Assembly: GCA_001632435.1 (NCBI GenBank)
Contig: KV423919.1
Span: forward strand, 1 to 64,000
Direction: 5' to 3'
Source: Calocera cornea HHB12733
Lineage: Eukaryota; Basidiomycota; Dacrymycetes; Dacrymycetales; Dacrymycetaceae
Length of the DNA: 64,000 nucleotides
The position numbers and the translations under genes were made by a program. The notes below the pieces were generated by a model, which worked only from the letters and a program-made list of their open reading frames with translations, did not search any database and had not been told where the DNA came from. Positions 21,901 to 31,009 of the stretch are shown in pieces. Every line of letters starts with the position of its first letter. Within the stretch, counting starts at the first letter, position 1.

Positions 21901-22011
21901 GCGGCAGCTGTTGTGCCTTTCGGAGAGCGGTGGACCCCGATGCCCGCGGCGACACCGATCAAGGTGCAATCCTGGACCGCGGTAATAATGCGGCGGAATA
22001 GATTTGGGTAG
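18964..22011 (+). CDS. DUF6535-family membrane protein D4
   Basis: Exons 18964-19332 and 19384-22011 give 998 residues. It begins MLLGREQPLPEDFW, with the same domain order as D2/D3 and an intron nearly identical to that of D3. The first exon upstream of FINDLPPVGRG is unlike D3, while exon 2 starts almost identical to it and later resembles D2 (LPTEENLTYAAV is shared with D2, LPTQEVTFAAV is in D3). Near 21925 a one-base difference (ggagagcgg versus gggacagcgg of D3) changes frame, so the last ~30 residues differ from D2/D3 and the protein ends at a later TAG. It converges on opsin C with 85 bp between stops. Function unknown. Confidence 0.86.
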   Translation: MLLGREQPLPEDFWSGFGQTEPSPADLEVANANSHPHTPEPVDPAEIPLPQSEPTSPEPNIHDLPTESTPPEGPFERKFINDLPPVGRGPQASVWPIYNEHAEKADKEMIETYNGGMDNLLIFVRTISCLLCRRLTANPQAALFSAVVTAFIVLALPLLQADPSQPIVDALNLISLQLASQGASNISTTMASTESNAASPTFSPVSINALWIMSLFVSLSTSVLAMLVKQWLRGYITNLPLPQKERATTRQARYDGVQSWRVAGIADSLPVLIHLAVALFLAGLVLYLSSLSMDLMWLVSILAVLGALGYLVLAMLPLFWPHRPYRSPVTTVLSPIAILMRAANRFIRSAFSAILRSIGWSKLQNEAAVYDLPQATKDVELEAHTLAWLAQTSSDAGDAKAVVSACVSWQEELVPNPLYKHFKEIMKGVLSDLPHFRALLLAPEDYNPTSLPADQYRVLLTNSVITWSALSLDPEDLVDHSLLDWARLYPYDSLPTEENLTYAAVLLAHLSPASHCFIEPYWTWFYSAERGILTYFSQPQSDISLFACLLFLTYIRRLPDFKQEEWQASMANFIRASLSVPVEILCGSRLLHDPTWQRVSDNRKLSVMDEFFLPMIEEMPHSDLSSAAIQHLTTLFQSNQISSVDAKKYLKSLLSWFRAQGQLYPERALPLPNPIQMERDFPHEIQLLKQFWKTFVIDREDIMLPLQDVIDMLQLCKVRVWRQGQIFEDSSAEPDHLLILVPQLTELLQKGQALKDSRVLLLATHILYRVTREPSAGSSLRMVFRQFQKPWLRWLCEPGMIELHWQGGDVSLGEGLNVILYWEVEYYLEEVHESGVVEAVRTFYMKDPEHAMRIFLALYDEKLKDRAERTASRNERGVWNVEHTAQVQVTSRTSPHRTWFQQMTTRLNPISLFNSLLSGAGCGGAPVEPTEPDVELGFADGGQNQSAGTSRIDCRHKEPTASTGGKTGRELPVSHGVQGAAAVVPFGERWTPMPAATPIKVQSWTAVIMRRNRFG

Positions 22012-22096
22012 CACACAACCTGTGCAATGTAGCCAATGGAAAGACTTGTCATTGCGTGCGCTAATGATGTATATAGAGTAAGTCCTCTGAAAGCCC

Positions 22097-23112
22097 TTAG
22101 GCGGCAGCAGCCGGAAGTGGATCAACTGGGCGATTGACGGGAGCGACAGCACCGGTGTTTGTACCAGGCTTCTCATTGAAATATCCGCCCGTCCTCGTCC
22201 CCTGCACGGCCGATACGCCTCCCACACCAACACCAGTGAGGCCGAAGCGGGACATGTCGATGGTCCTCAGGCTGAGGATGTGAATGAAGATAAATACGGG
22301 CTTGGCGAGGATGTCGAGCACGCCGTAGAACACCATCTCGCTATCCGGGTGGATGACGTTGCCGCCGTCGGAGAGACCCCAGGCGATGGGGTAAAGGAGC
22401 CAGAGGAAAGCCAGGAAGGCGGCTGAAGTATGATCAGCCATGTGGTTCATACATGCATGCTAGGGATATGCACATACCAGACCGGGTGTAGATGCCGCGG
22501 ACATCAGCGCCGATGAGCTCCGCGCTGACGCGGGCGGGTCCGAGGAGGATGTACCAGATGAAGAACAGCGCAGCCATGCCACCCGCAAAATAGCCCCACT
22601 TGTACGTCGAGGGAACGAGTGCACCGACCAGGCCAGCGATAATCATGGCGATGTCCATGAAGACGGTGACGAAGATGTCGGAGAGAGGCAGGCCGGTGCC
22701 GAGCAGGAGCTCCATGAGCAGCAAGGGCGTGGTGATCACCCAGTCGATGTAACGGACATACTGTATGCTGGTGAATATATGCGGCCCGAATGGTGAGAAA
22801 GCAGCTTACCCAGATGGCGCGCGTCGCGCCCTGGTTCTGGTGCCTGTTGCCGAAGAACTCGGCCTGCACGGGCGTGCCTCCGAGATCCGCAGCCATCGAG
22901 AAGTACGCGATGGCCGCCGTGGTGAGGATGACGATCGGGAGGAGGTGGAAGACCCTGTGCCCACGCGGGAGCCTGTAGGCCCAGACGATGACGATGAGGT
23001 CCGAGAGGAGCATGACGGCGAAGACGGCCCAGAGCCAGTCCGACCCATGGGTGGTGATGTCGATGGCAGACGTCGGCGGGTTGGCGGTGAGCGCGTTGTT
23101 TCCGGCCATCAT
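22097..23112 (-). CDS. Opsin C, intact microbial-type rhodopsin
   Basis: Three exons (23112-22810, 22760-22478, 22422-22097; introns 49 and 55 bp) give 303 residues, the normal length for fungal opsins. Seven hydrophobic helices are visible. Helix C reads RYIDWVITTPLLLMEL: R104, D107 and E118 match Arg82, Asp85 (proton acceptor) and Asp96 (proton donor, here Glu) of bacteriorhodopsin. Helix G reads VLDILAKPVF, with D232 and the retinal-binding K236. A helix F YPIAWGLSDGG motif is present. This set of residues is that of a light-driven proton pump or sensor, unlike HSP30/YRO2-type proteins that lack the lysine. Pumping activity is inferred only. It is convergent with D4 and the only intact member of five related copies here. 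Confidence 0.92.
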
Positions 23113-23675
23113 TGATGTTTGTTGTTGATGTGGGAGGAGGGAGGAGGAAACGCTCGTGCCGGGAGGGGAGCAAGGCGGCCTGCCTTATATCCTCACCCGG
23201 GGGCGCATACAGTTTGGCAAGTGGCCAGACCGGGGGCACGCCTTCTTCAGCCTTCGATCGAGGCCATCCAACTTCGTCACCAGCGTGATCATTCGGGAGG
23301 AGATGACATCAGCCCCCTCTCTGCCTACGCATCGCTATTCTGAGACATTCGCCCACTCAGCATTCCTTGTCCGGGGACCAGGCGGGCGAGGAACCGCAAG
23401 GGAGGAAGAGCCAAGATCGATCGAGAGGTGAACATCGTGCCAGCGAACCAAGGGCGGAGGGCGGGTGGGGAGAGAAGGGAAGGTTGCGAGGTCACGCCTC
23501 GCCCGTCTCTGGCCATCGGGATCGGGGCTTGATCGGGCGCGCGCGGCGGCATGTAGCGGCGGGGTACGCCTACTGTGTTTAGATCCGAGACAGGAGTGTT
23601 GAGACACGGTTTACATAAACCATTTCGACCAGTCCGGAGAAGCAAGTATATCAGGACCGTTAAGATCACCCAGAG
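23113..23675 (-). repeat. Duplicated upstream region of opsin C
   Basis: Matches 17260-17818 upstream of opsin B. It is the presumed promoter of the intact opsin and the right-hand border of the second duplicated block. Confidence 0.75.
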
Positions 23676-24294
23676 ATGAAAGCAGTAGAGATGAGGAACC
23701 GAGCAGCAGTACCCGTAGGGAGGTGGGAGACGAGGCGACTCACCCGGATTTTTTACGACAGTGAATCACGTGCCAGCCACGCGGCTCTCATTTTGCGCGC
23801 GTCTTTCCGCGTCATCCAGCCCGCTGGCCGATCGCGCGCCTGGAGCCGCCATCCTTCGCCGCTTCTGTCTCGCTGCAGATCTCGTCTCCCTCCCTGTGGG
23901 CTGCAAAGACCGCACTCATGGCCGCTCGAGCCCGCCCAGACGTCACGCCGCATCACCGCATGATCATGGGCTTGCTCATCCTGACCTCGGCGAAAGCGCT
24001 GCCCTCACGTAATATGCATCTATGACGAGTCTTCAAAGCGCTCGAAGCAGCCTCGTGTACCCAAATGGGTTGAGCTGAACGAGGAGCGGCGGGAAAGGTG
24101 ACCTACTGTCGGATTGTCTCTCCTCGATGGGGTGGCGCGCCCGCCAGCATTCCAGTCCTCCCTTGCTCACCCGCACGGTTGGACCAACCCTTCCTACAAC
24201 AAACGATCACGAGGGGCAACAAGGACAACAACAGCAGCGACGCCTGTACCAACGTGGACCGTGTCTTCCTGTCATTCCGAACACGTAGAAGAAC
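23676..24294. other. Intergenic, no recognised gene
   Basis: Unique sequence beyond the duplication border, upstream of the small subunit gene. Short open frames on both strands lack supporting motifs. Confidence 0.5.
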
Positions 24295-24802
24295 ATGCCG
24301 CTTCTCCTCGCACCGCCCAAGGAGCAGCGGTCGCCCTCCCGGGCGGAACGCCGGCGCCGGCGCTGTGCCTCTACCCCGCCATCTCCGCTCGACCTCGCCA
24401 GCTCACGACACACCTCCCTCCGACATCTGGTAGACGAAGCCAAGGACTGGGATCCACGTGTGCTGGTACCTCCCTCACCGACAGACAGCACCTCGAGCTA
24501 TCGAGCGCGACCCTTGCGGCGGCCATTTCACGACCCGTACGCGAGCAGATGGGCCAGGATGAGGCTGTTGCTGGAGGTCAACTTTGCTCTCAGTATGATG
24601 CAGGATTGGGAGAAAGGCCTGTTTGGTACGTCCCTTTAATTGACCAGGGATGGGCATTCAACTGACTGGGATTACAGTGGCTATTACGCTGCTCGTGCTC
24701 GTGCTGATGGCAGGAGCGCTGTATGGGCTCCCTGCAAGTGTGCTATTCATCGCCAGTAGGCTGCGCTACTACGCCTCTGGTGCGCAAACACTGGGTCCAT
24801 AG
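24295..24802 (+). CDS. Probable serine palmitoyltransferase small subunit
   Basis: Exons 24295-24625 and 24678-24802 (52-bp intron) give 151 residues. The C-terminal half has the ssSPT/Tsc3 pattern: LLEVNFALSMMQDWEKGLF, then one membrane helix (VAITLLVLVLMAGALYGLP), compared with the family form of an aromatic/leucine stretch, M-x-x-WE-x-x-x-F and a helix ending in a proline. These small ER proteins bind the Lcb1/Lcb2 dimer and stimulate the first step of sphingolipid synthesis (serine plus palmitoyl-CoA). The N-terminal ~85 residues are Arg/Ser/Pro-rich and probably disordered, longer than in yeast Tsc3 (80 residues in total). The helix sits across the splice junction, which supports the model. 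Confidence 0.65.
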
Positions 24803-24966
24803 CGGATGACTGTAGAGGCGAACATTGTAGACGGGCCACGGCGGACGGGACATTATCACGGACAGTACGGAACATAACGCTGTAACTTTATCCCATGCAT
24901 ACACAACAAGTCGGTATCATGGCATCGTAATAATCACGTCTTTATGTCGCGCGCACCAGTTGGCGT

Positions 24967-25110
24967 TTAGAACCCTCCTCCGCCGTCACCGCCTCCGCCG
25001 CCGAAGTCGCCTCCCCCACCTCCGAAGTCACCGCCCCCACCTCCAAAGTCCCCACCCCCACCGCCGTCCCCTCCGCCGTCCCCTCCGCCATCCCCGCCAC
25101 CATCGCCCAT
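24967..25110 (-). repeat. Gly-rich tandem coding repeat
   Basis: Units of about 24 bp encoding GGGGGDFG, and shorter GGGD units, lie at the 3' end of the WW-protein gene. Length polymorphism between strains is likely. Confidence 0.75.
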
Positions 25111-26005
25111 ATTCCCGATCATATCACCCAGCAAGAACCCACCTGCGAGCCCACCAAGCAGCGGCATGCCCATGCCCATGCCGCCCATGCCCATGCCCCC
25201 GCCGTAACCGCCGCCGTAGCCCATCCCGCTGCGACCGTATGTGCCCATGGGAGGCGCATACATCCCGCCTCCTCCGTACCCGGCGGGATAACCCTGCTGC
25301 TGGATCTGCTGCTGCCGCTGGGCGTAGCGGCGCTGCATTTCCTGCACATCGTGTTAGTATACCCGCACATGCAGCATTAGGTAGATAAATAAGAGGCGTA
25401 CCTGCTCGTAAGCGATCTGCTGCTGCCGCTGCTGTTCCTTCGCCGCGTCCCGCTCCTCCTTCGTGGTTCCCGTGAGCTTATCGTGCATCTTGGTCAACAG
25501 TCCGGGCTTCTGTCCCGTCTGTGCTGCCCCAGCAGCGGCACCCGCGCGTGCCGGACCAGTGCCGCTCGTGCCTTGGCCGACAGGGCGAGCGTTTTGCTGC
25601 TGGGCGTTCGCCCACTGCTTCGCGGGGTGCTTGTCGGGTATGGACGAGATGTACTCCGGATCGTCATACGGATGTACCCAGATCGAGCGGGGAGGGTTCG
25701 CTTTGGTATCGACGTAAAAGTGGTGCTTCTGTCTGTCCTTTTCATCAACGACCTGGGCGAGAAATACGGAAGGTAGAGACGCACTTAGGATCCCACTCCC
25801 TGATCCACCCGTCGGGCAGCTCGCGCATCTCGTCCTCCATCGATGCCCTCCCCTGTCCCTCTATGTTCCCAGCGGAGCTAGGCTGCAGGGTCTGCCCCTG
25901 TCCACCAGCGGGACGGCCGCCGGGGCCGCCGTCCTGCTCGCCGTGCTGGTGCATCGCGTAGTTGTAGTCCGGCGGGCCATCCTGCTCTGAATTCCTGTTC
26001 GTCAT
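24967..26005 (-). CDS. WW-domain glycine-rich protein
   Basis: Exons 26005-25785, 25732-25402 and 25341-24967 give 308 residues. The first splice joins LPDGWIREWDPK to QKHHFYVDTKANPPRSIW, making a complete WW domain (about residues 62-100) with both tryptophans and the central FYVD. WW domains bind proline-rich peptides. The middle is Gln/Ala-rich with a KEERDAAKEQQRQQQ helix; the C-terminus is low-complexity Gly/Met (GYGGGYGGGMGMGGMGMG) ending in tandem GGGGGDF units. The partner and role are unknown. Similar WW plus Gly-rich proteins occur across Agaricomycetes to my knowledge. The 52-bp first intron was chosen because the nearer AG would break the WW frame. Confidence 0.75.
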
Positions 26006-26336
26006 CGTCGAGGTGGTCGTTCACTTGATCGTCAGGTAAGGACGGAGGTGGAATAGGGGACGCTTTGGTATTTCAGGGCGCAGCGAGCCGTACATCATGG
26101 GAGCAGTCTGCAGTCTCGATGATGCTGCGACCGATGACGCGGAGCAAAGTGGGGCGTGACGGCATCCCTCGGCACGGCTTCCGCACTTGGGGTTCGCTCG
26201 GCGCACGTGACGTCGATCTTAGCTTCGTTAGCCGCTACATAGCCAAACAGACAGCATCGCTATCGCTACTTCACAGGCCCACTGTGTAATAAATAGTGAA
26301 AAGGAGAAAGACACTCATGAAAGGCCAAGTGGACCG
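26006..26336. other. Intergenic, no recognised gene
   Basis: About 330 bp between the start of the WW-protein gene and the 3' end of D5. Nothing else seen. Confidence 0.5.
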
Positions 26337-29300
26337 CTAGTCGTTTGCCTTCTCTTCCCGTCCCGTCCCGCTGCTCTGCCTTTCTCCCTGCTCTGCGCCC
26401 ATGGATTCCTCTCTCTGCCCGATGTTGGGGCTGTCTTCACCGCCTCCCATCTCCGAAAGAGGAACACCCGGATCTTGTGAGACTTCTGAGATTACTTGGG
26501 CTGGTAGTGATACCCAGCCCAACTCTAGCTCGGAGCTTTCCCGTGGCGCCAGGACAGGGTTTTGGCGGGAGCGGTGGGGGGAGGCAGTGAAGAGAGCTGA
26601 ACACCATCTCTTCCAGTGCAGACAAACCGTAAACAACTCCGTAAGAAGATGACACTGCCGTGGGTCAGCTACGGAGTGGTCTCCACTCCCAAGTACTTCT
26701 CCGGGTTCATCGTCTATTGAGGGATCGAATATCGAGTCATTCATCCGGAAGAAGCATGGAAACAGGGGGTCTTCAGTTAGGCTCTCAAAGGCCGAGCCCT
26801 TCCTGTCCCAGTTCATGATAGCTTCCATCACCCGAGACTTCCTTAGAACTTCCCGTGCCCCTTCCCTGGCATGATCCAGAGCCCAAATAAGCGCACGACG
26901 TCGCTCGTGACTTCGAAGATGTAGTTCAAGCATCCCCGGGTCTGATAGCCAGGCGAGCCACGCGGCAAATGCGTCCGCCACGGGGAGTAACAATGACGGG
27001 TCTTCGCCCCATTTGAGTCTTCTCAAGATGTCGCCTTCCATTGCTGACAGCGCAAAGGTCGCAATGAGAAGCAGCCGTTTCTGCCCGACAATCCGGCCCG
27101 CGCGACACAGGTCTTCTACTTGAAGAAGCCAGTTTCGCAGGTCCTCCGCGAGAAGGGGCTGCAGTACGTGCGGTAGAGAAAGGACCATGCTGGTGTCACA
27201 CAACTGTGCGACTTCGAGAAGCTCTTGCGGCATGAGCATCAGAGGTAGTCTCGCATGGGATCGCAAGCATTCTTTGAGGAGTTCTATTTCGGTGGGAAAC
27301 ATCCGTTCAACAACCCTTGGTTCCGCCAGAGGTAGCGGTTTCTGCGGGTACAAACAACCCTGGCCTCTGAAATACCTGAGAAGGGAGCTGAGACACAGCC
27401 GGATATCCGGAGATGATAATATCTCCGCCTTGAGCCCATTCGTCAACAGTTTCATTGCTGCGGTGCATATTTCCCATCTCCAGGTATTCTCGATGAACGG
27501 CATAAAAAAGTCATCCATGGAGGAGAACTGCCGTCCGTTGGAATCGAAGGAAGCCTCGCCAGGCTCATGGGGGGCCCATATATGTCTACAGAAACAAAGA
27601 AACTGGACGGGAAGGACAGTTGAAGCGCCAATGAACCGCAACACAGCTTCTTCTAAACGAGGTGGGATACTCCGATTGCCGAGACGCTTCAAGAAGAAAA
27701 CGCAAGCAGAGAGGGATATATCTGCCGATCCGCTGTCAAGCGTGGAGATGAGAAGCTCTAACGCCGCATCATAGCCCTTGTAGTGCTCTCGGCCCGCCAG
27801 GTTTCCACCTGTGAGATAACACAAGACGGCATAGAACCATAGCTGGTCCTCTTCTGGTACTTGACCAACGGGATAGGACCACGCCCAGTCAAGACTTGAA
27901 GAATCATCCAACCACGGCTCCGACCACAAGAGAGCTGAGCGCGATATGAGCGCCTCGGTCAGCATCCCGTTGAGCTGTTTCCAAGAAATGGTTGTTGGGT
28001 CAAACCCTTCCGGGGGTTGGAGTAGAATCGTAACGTGTGGCAGGGCGCCTAGGACATGATGCATATGTTCTTTGAAGTGTCGATATGAGGCGTTAGGTAT
28101 CAGCTCTTCCTGCCAAGACACGCATGCCGCCACGACAGCCTTGGCAACCCCCATATCCGATGAGGTTTGCACGAGCCAAGTCATAGATTGAGCATCCAGT
28201 TCCATCTCATTGGAACGTGCTAACGGACAATCTTCAAAGTCACCTCGCTCCTTTTCGCGTCCGTTCTTCGTACGCGTGTGCTTCGTTAGGCTCGGAATCC
28301 AGACTTGCAACTGATGCCAAACCGTTTCAAGCCGAGTAGTCACTAGAGACAGACCCTGAGTGACCGGGCTTTTGTACGGGCATCGGGGCCAGATCAGAGG
28401 TGCCGTGGCGAGAGCCATGTACCCGACTCCTCCCAGCACCACAAACACCAAGACAATATAGCGCAGTACAAGTGATATATCCCACAGGTACATTACGAGA
28501 CCCACAAGAAAGAGAGCGACCGCGAGGTGGATGAGGACCGGCAATGAATTGGCGAGCCCCGCAACCTGCCAGCTCACGAGCCCGTCGTAGCGCGCTTGCC
28601 TCTCCTTGGCCTTCTCCTTCTGGGGTGTTGGCAGATTTGTGCCGTACACACGCAGCCATTGCTTGACGAGCATCGCGAGGACGGACGTCGATAAGCTCAC
28701 GGACAAGCTCATAATCCACAGAGCGTTGATGGAGACGACAGACGCCGTGGGAGAGAAGGGTTCGGCTTGATACGAGCCAGATGGGATGCTGATATTGCCT
28801 GAGCTCGAGATGGAGAGCTGGAGGGAAATGACACTGAGCACATCCACAACAGGTTGCATTGGATCGGCCTGGAGGAGTGGAACGGACAAGACGATGAAGG
28901 CAGATACAACAGCGGAAAACAATGCTGCCTGCGATGCAGCGCGATGAGTGAAGTCCAACGCAAGGATAACGACAATGCGCACAAATATGAGCAGATTGTC
29001 CATCCCCCCATTATATGTCTCCAACATCTCTTTATCGTACTTCTCCGCATGCTCGTTGTAGATGGGCCATATGTGGGCCTCGGGACCCAGGCCCGTCCCA
29101 GTCGGCAGATCATTAAGGAATCGGTTTGTGAGTGGTTCTTGAAGATGAGCACGCTCTTCAGGTTTGGGGAAATGCCAAGAGAAGTCGTCGTCGATGGAGG
29201 TGTCATGGCCCGATTCTGTCCGATGAGGTGAGTGTGGAGGTGTTGATCCAGGCAGGGGGACCACGATTGAAGTGTTCTCTGATGTGGCCGATGTAGCCCA

Positions 29301-29339
29301 GAAGTCTTCCGGGAACGGCTGCTCCCGCGAGAATTCCAT
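26337..29339 (-). CDS. DUF6535-family membrane protein D5
   Basis: Exons 29339-28983 and 28928-26337 give 982 residues. A longer open frame extends upstream, but the start is set at MEFSREQPFPEDFW to match the paralogues. The 54-bp intron at the conserved site is in frame and stop-free. FLNDLPTGTGLGPEA, MLETYNGGMDNLLIF, four membrane segments and the KQWLRVYGTNLPTPQKEKAK loop are present. In sequence it is nearest to D1 (both have KQWLRVYGTNLP, while D2-D4 have KQWLRGYITNLP). A C-terminal SSELELGW matches the DVELG of D2-D4. No opsin lies beside it. Confidence 0.85.
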   Translation of the reverse strand: MEFSREQPFPEDFWATSATSENTSIVVPLPGSTPPHSPHRTESGHDTSIDDDFSWHFPKPEERAHLQEPLTNRFLNDLPTGTGLGPEAHIWPIYNEHAEKYDKEMLETYNGGMDNLLIFVRIVVILALDFTHRAASQAALFSAVVSAFIVLSVPLLQADPMQPVVDVLSVISLQLSISSSGNISIPSGSYQAEPFSPTASVVSINALWIMSLSVSLSTSVLAMLVKQWLRVYGTNLPTPQKEKAKERQARYDGLVSWQVAGLANSLPVLIHLAVALFLVGLVMYLWDISLVLRYIVLVFVVLGGVGYMALATAPLIWPRCPYKSPVTQGLSLVTTRLETVWHQLQVWIPSLTKHTRTKNGREKERGDFEDCPLARSNEMELDAQSMTWLVQTSSDMGVAKAVVAACVSWQEELIPNASYRHFKEHMHHVLGALPHVTILLQPPEGFDPTTISWKQLNGMLTEALISRSALLWSEPWLDDSSSLDWAWSYPVGQVPEEDQLWFYAVLCYLTGGNLAGREHYKGYDAALELLISTLDSGSADISLSACVFFLKRLGNRSIPPRLEEAVLRFIGASTVLPVQFLCFCRHIWAPHEPGEASFDSNGRQFSSMDDFFMPFIENTWRWEICTAAMKLLTNGLKAEILSSPDIRLCLSSLLRYFRGQGCLYPQKPLPLAEPRVVERMFPTEIELLKECLRSHARLPLMLMPQELLEVAQLCDTSMVLSLPHVLQPLLAEDLRNWLLQVEDLCRAGRIVGQKRLLLIATFALSAMEGDILRRLKWGEDPSLLLPVADAFAAWLAWLSDPGMLELHLRSHERRRALIWALDHAREGAREVLRKSRVMEAIMNWDRKGSAFESLTEDPLFPCFFRMNDSIFDPSIDDEPGEVLGSGDHSVADPRQCHLLTELFTVCLHWKRWCSALFTASPHRSRQNPVLAPRESSELELGWVSLPAQVISEVSQDPGVPLSEMGGGEDSPNIGQREESMGAEQGERQSSGTGREEKAND

Positions 29340-31009
29340 AGAAGTGGTCTGAAATGACAGAGAGTGGGTATGCAAACACAACTGGTTACCTAGCTCGTAA
29401 GAGAGAGGTCTATGAGTCCTGGGAATGCGCGCACACCGTTTATGCAGGAAATGTTTTGGAAACTGCCTGCGCTCTCTTGCGCTGAAACGAGTTATCTGCT
29501 CCCGCGGACTCGCATTGCTCCTGCAGGCCAAGGAAACGCTATGGAATATGTGGCTGTACAATGGAAATGTAATGAAAACATAATGGCAGCATCTGTGATA
29601 CCGATTTTTCGTGAGGGTTGCGTGGTACGTGGTATGCCAGCGCGACCATCTAGCATCCGTCGATCACCATGGATCACATGCCAGACGGTCCAGTGATGTC
29701 CAGCGCCTAGTGTACTACTCAGCCCCGGGCCACCTTACATCCACTTCGTGTTCAGCTTACGGTGTTTGACATCGGCAATCGAGAGCCAATAGCAGCATCG
29801 ATGGAATCGATGGTCGCGATTCCAGGGGCTGCCGCCTGCCGCCCCGGATCTCGTCGTGAGGTGATTCTAGTGCATACTGTACTCTGCGGTCATCTCCTGC
29901 CGCAACTATGTATATTGAACTGGCGCATGCAAACATCCCACCCCCCTGCACGCCGCTATGATACCTCGTCCCCGCTGGAATGATTGGCGATTCATTGACC
30001 TCCCCATCTCGCGTGTCCTCATCCTAACCAGCACCCTGTTAACAATACAGGCCGGCAGCAATTCAAAGTCTTCGCCAGACTTTGATCCAGCCCAGCGGGA
30101 GAGGCATTGCACTCCAAGATTGCCTCTGTGCGCATACTGTACATCTGAGTATGGTACCACGCTTCCAGCAAAGAAAATTCGAGAGCAGATGCTTTGCCAG
30201 TGAGTGCATCTGGCATGCCAGGCACCTTGGGCCACGCACTAGGCACTGTCAAGAACTTAGTCAGCACCCTCCATAGTAGGGCTAGGCACCCCAGTACAGT
30301 ATTGTACCCAACGGCATAGAGCTATCCTCCAGATTGCCCTCTTGTCAGGGACTTTCGTCTTGTGTGCCCGCCCGTCAGAACTTGTCTTCGCTGCCCTGCC
30401 GGAGGGGACCCTGGCCGGTTGCCGTGTCAGTCAAAATGCTTTCAAAATGGCATGAGCTGCCGGTGGGGTGTCCGGGGGGCCATGGAATTTCGACTATGAC
30501 AATGAGCGCTAGAGAGTCATGCTCCTCCCTTAATATCAAAGGTATATATCAGAGATGCATAGTAATAGCTCTCATATGTCACCCAGATTGCTAGAGTGGC
30601 CATGAATAGGCATGATATATATCTCATTGTTAGCTTCATGGGCCGGGGCGGATTCAGAGACCCGTATGACCCATTGTCCGGTGTATTTGTTTGTTTACTA
30701 AAACCCTGTACCAATGAACGCGCATCACGAGGTCAGGGTTTGGGCAAAGGAGACGATTCTTGCCGCGCGGGCAGACGAGACGAAAATCCCTGAAACGAGG
30801 GCAAACCAGAGGATAGCTCCAACGGCATACAACGTACGGAGGAGACAGGGAGAGCCGCCATTTGCCAGGCCCTCAAACTAAGCTGTCCCACTGAAGACGC
30901 CGGCTTTCAATGGCCGACTTGGTAGTCGGCGGGAATCCCACGAGTGGCCACGTCGAGGGACTGTCCGGCTGTATCTGGATTGTAAGCAATCTGGATGAGT
31001 CCTGCTCTC
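29340..31009. other. 1.7-kb intergenic between D5 and D6
   Basis: No gene recognised. A small hydrophobic frame at 30517-30714 (-) lacks motifs. I saw no opsin-like segment on either strand. Confidence 0.45.

Noticed and set aside
24960..25388. Arg/His-rich plus-strand frame
   Set aside because: Antisense of the Gly-rich repeats of the WW-domain gene.
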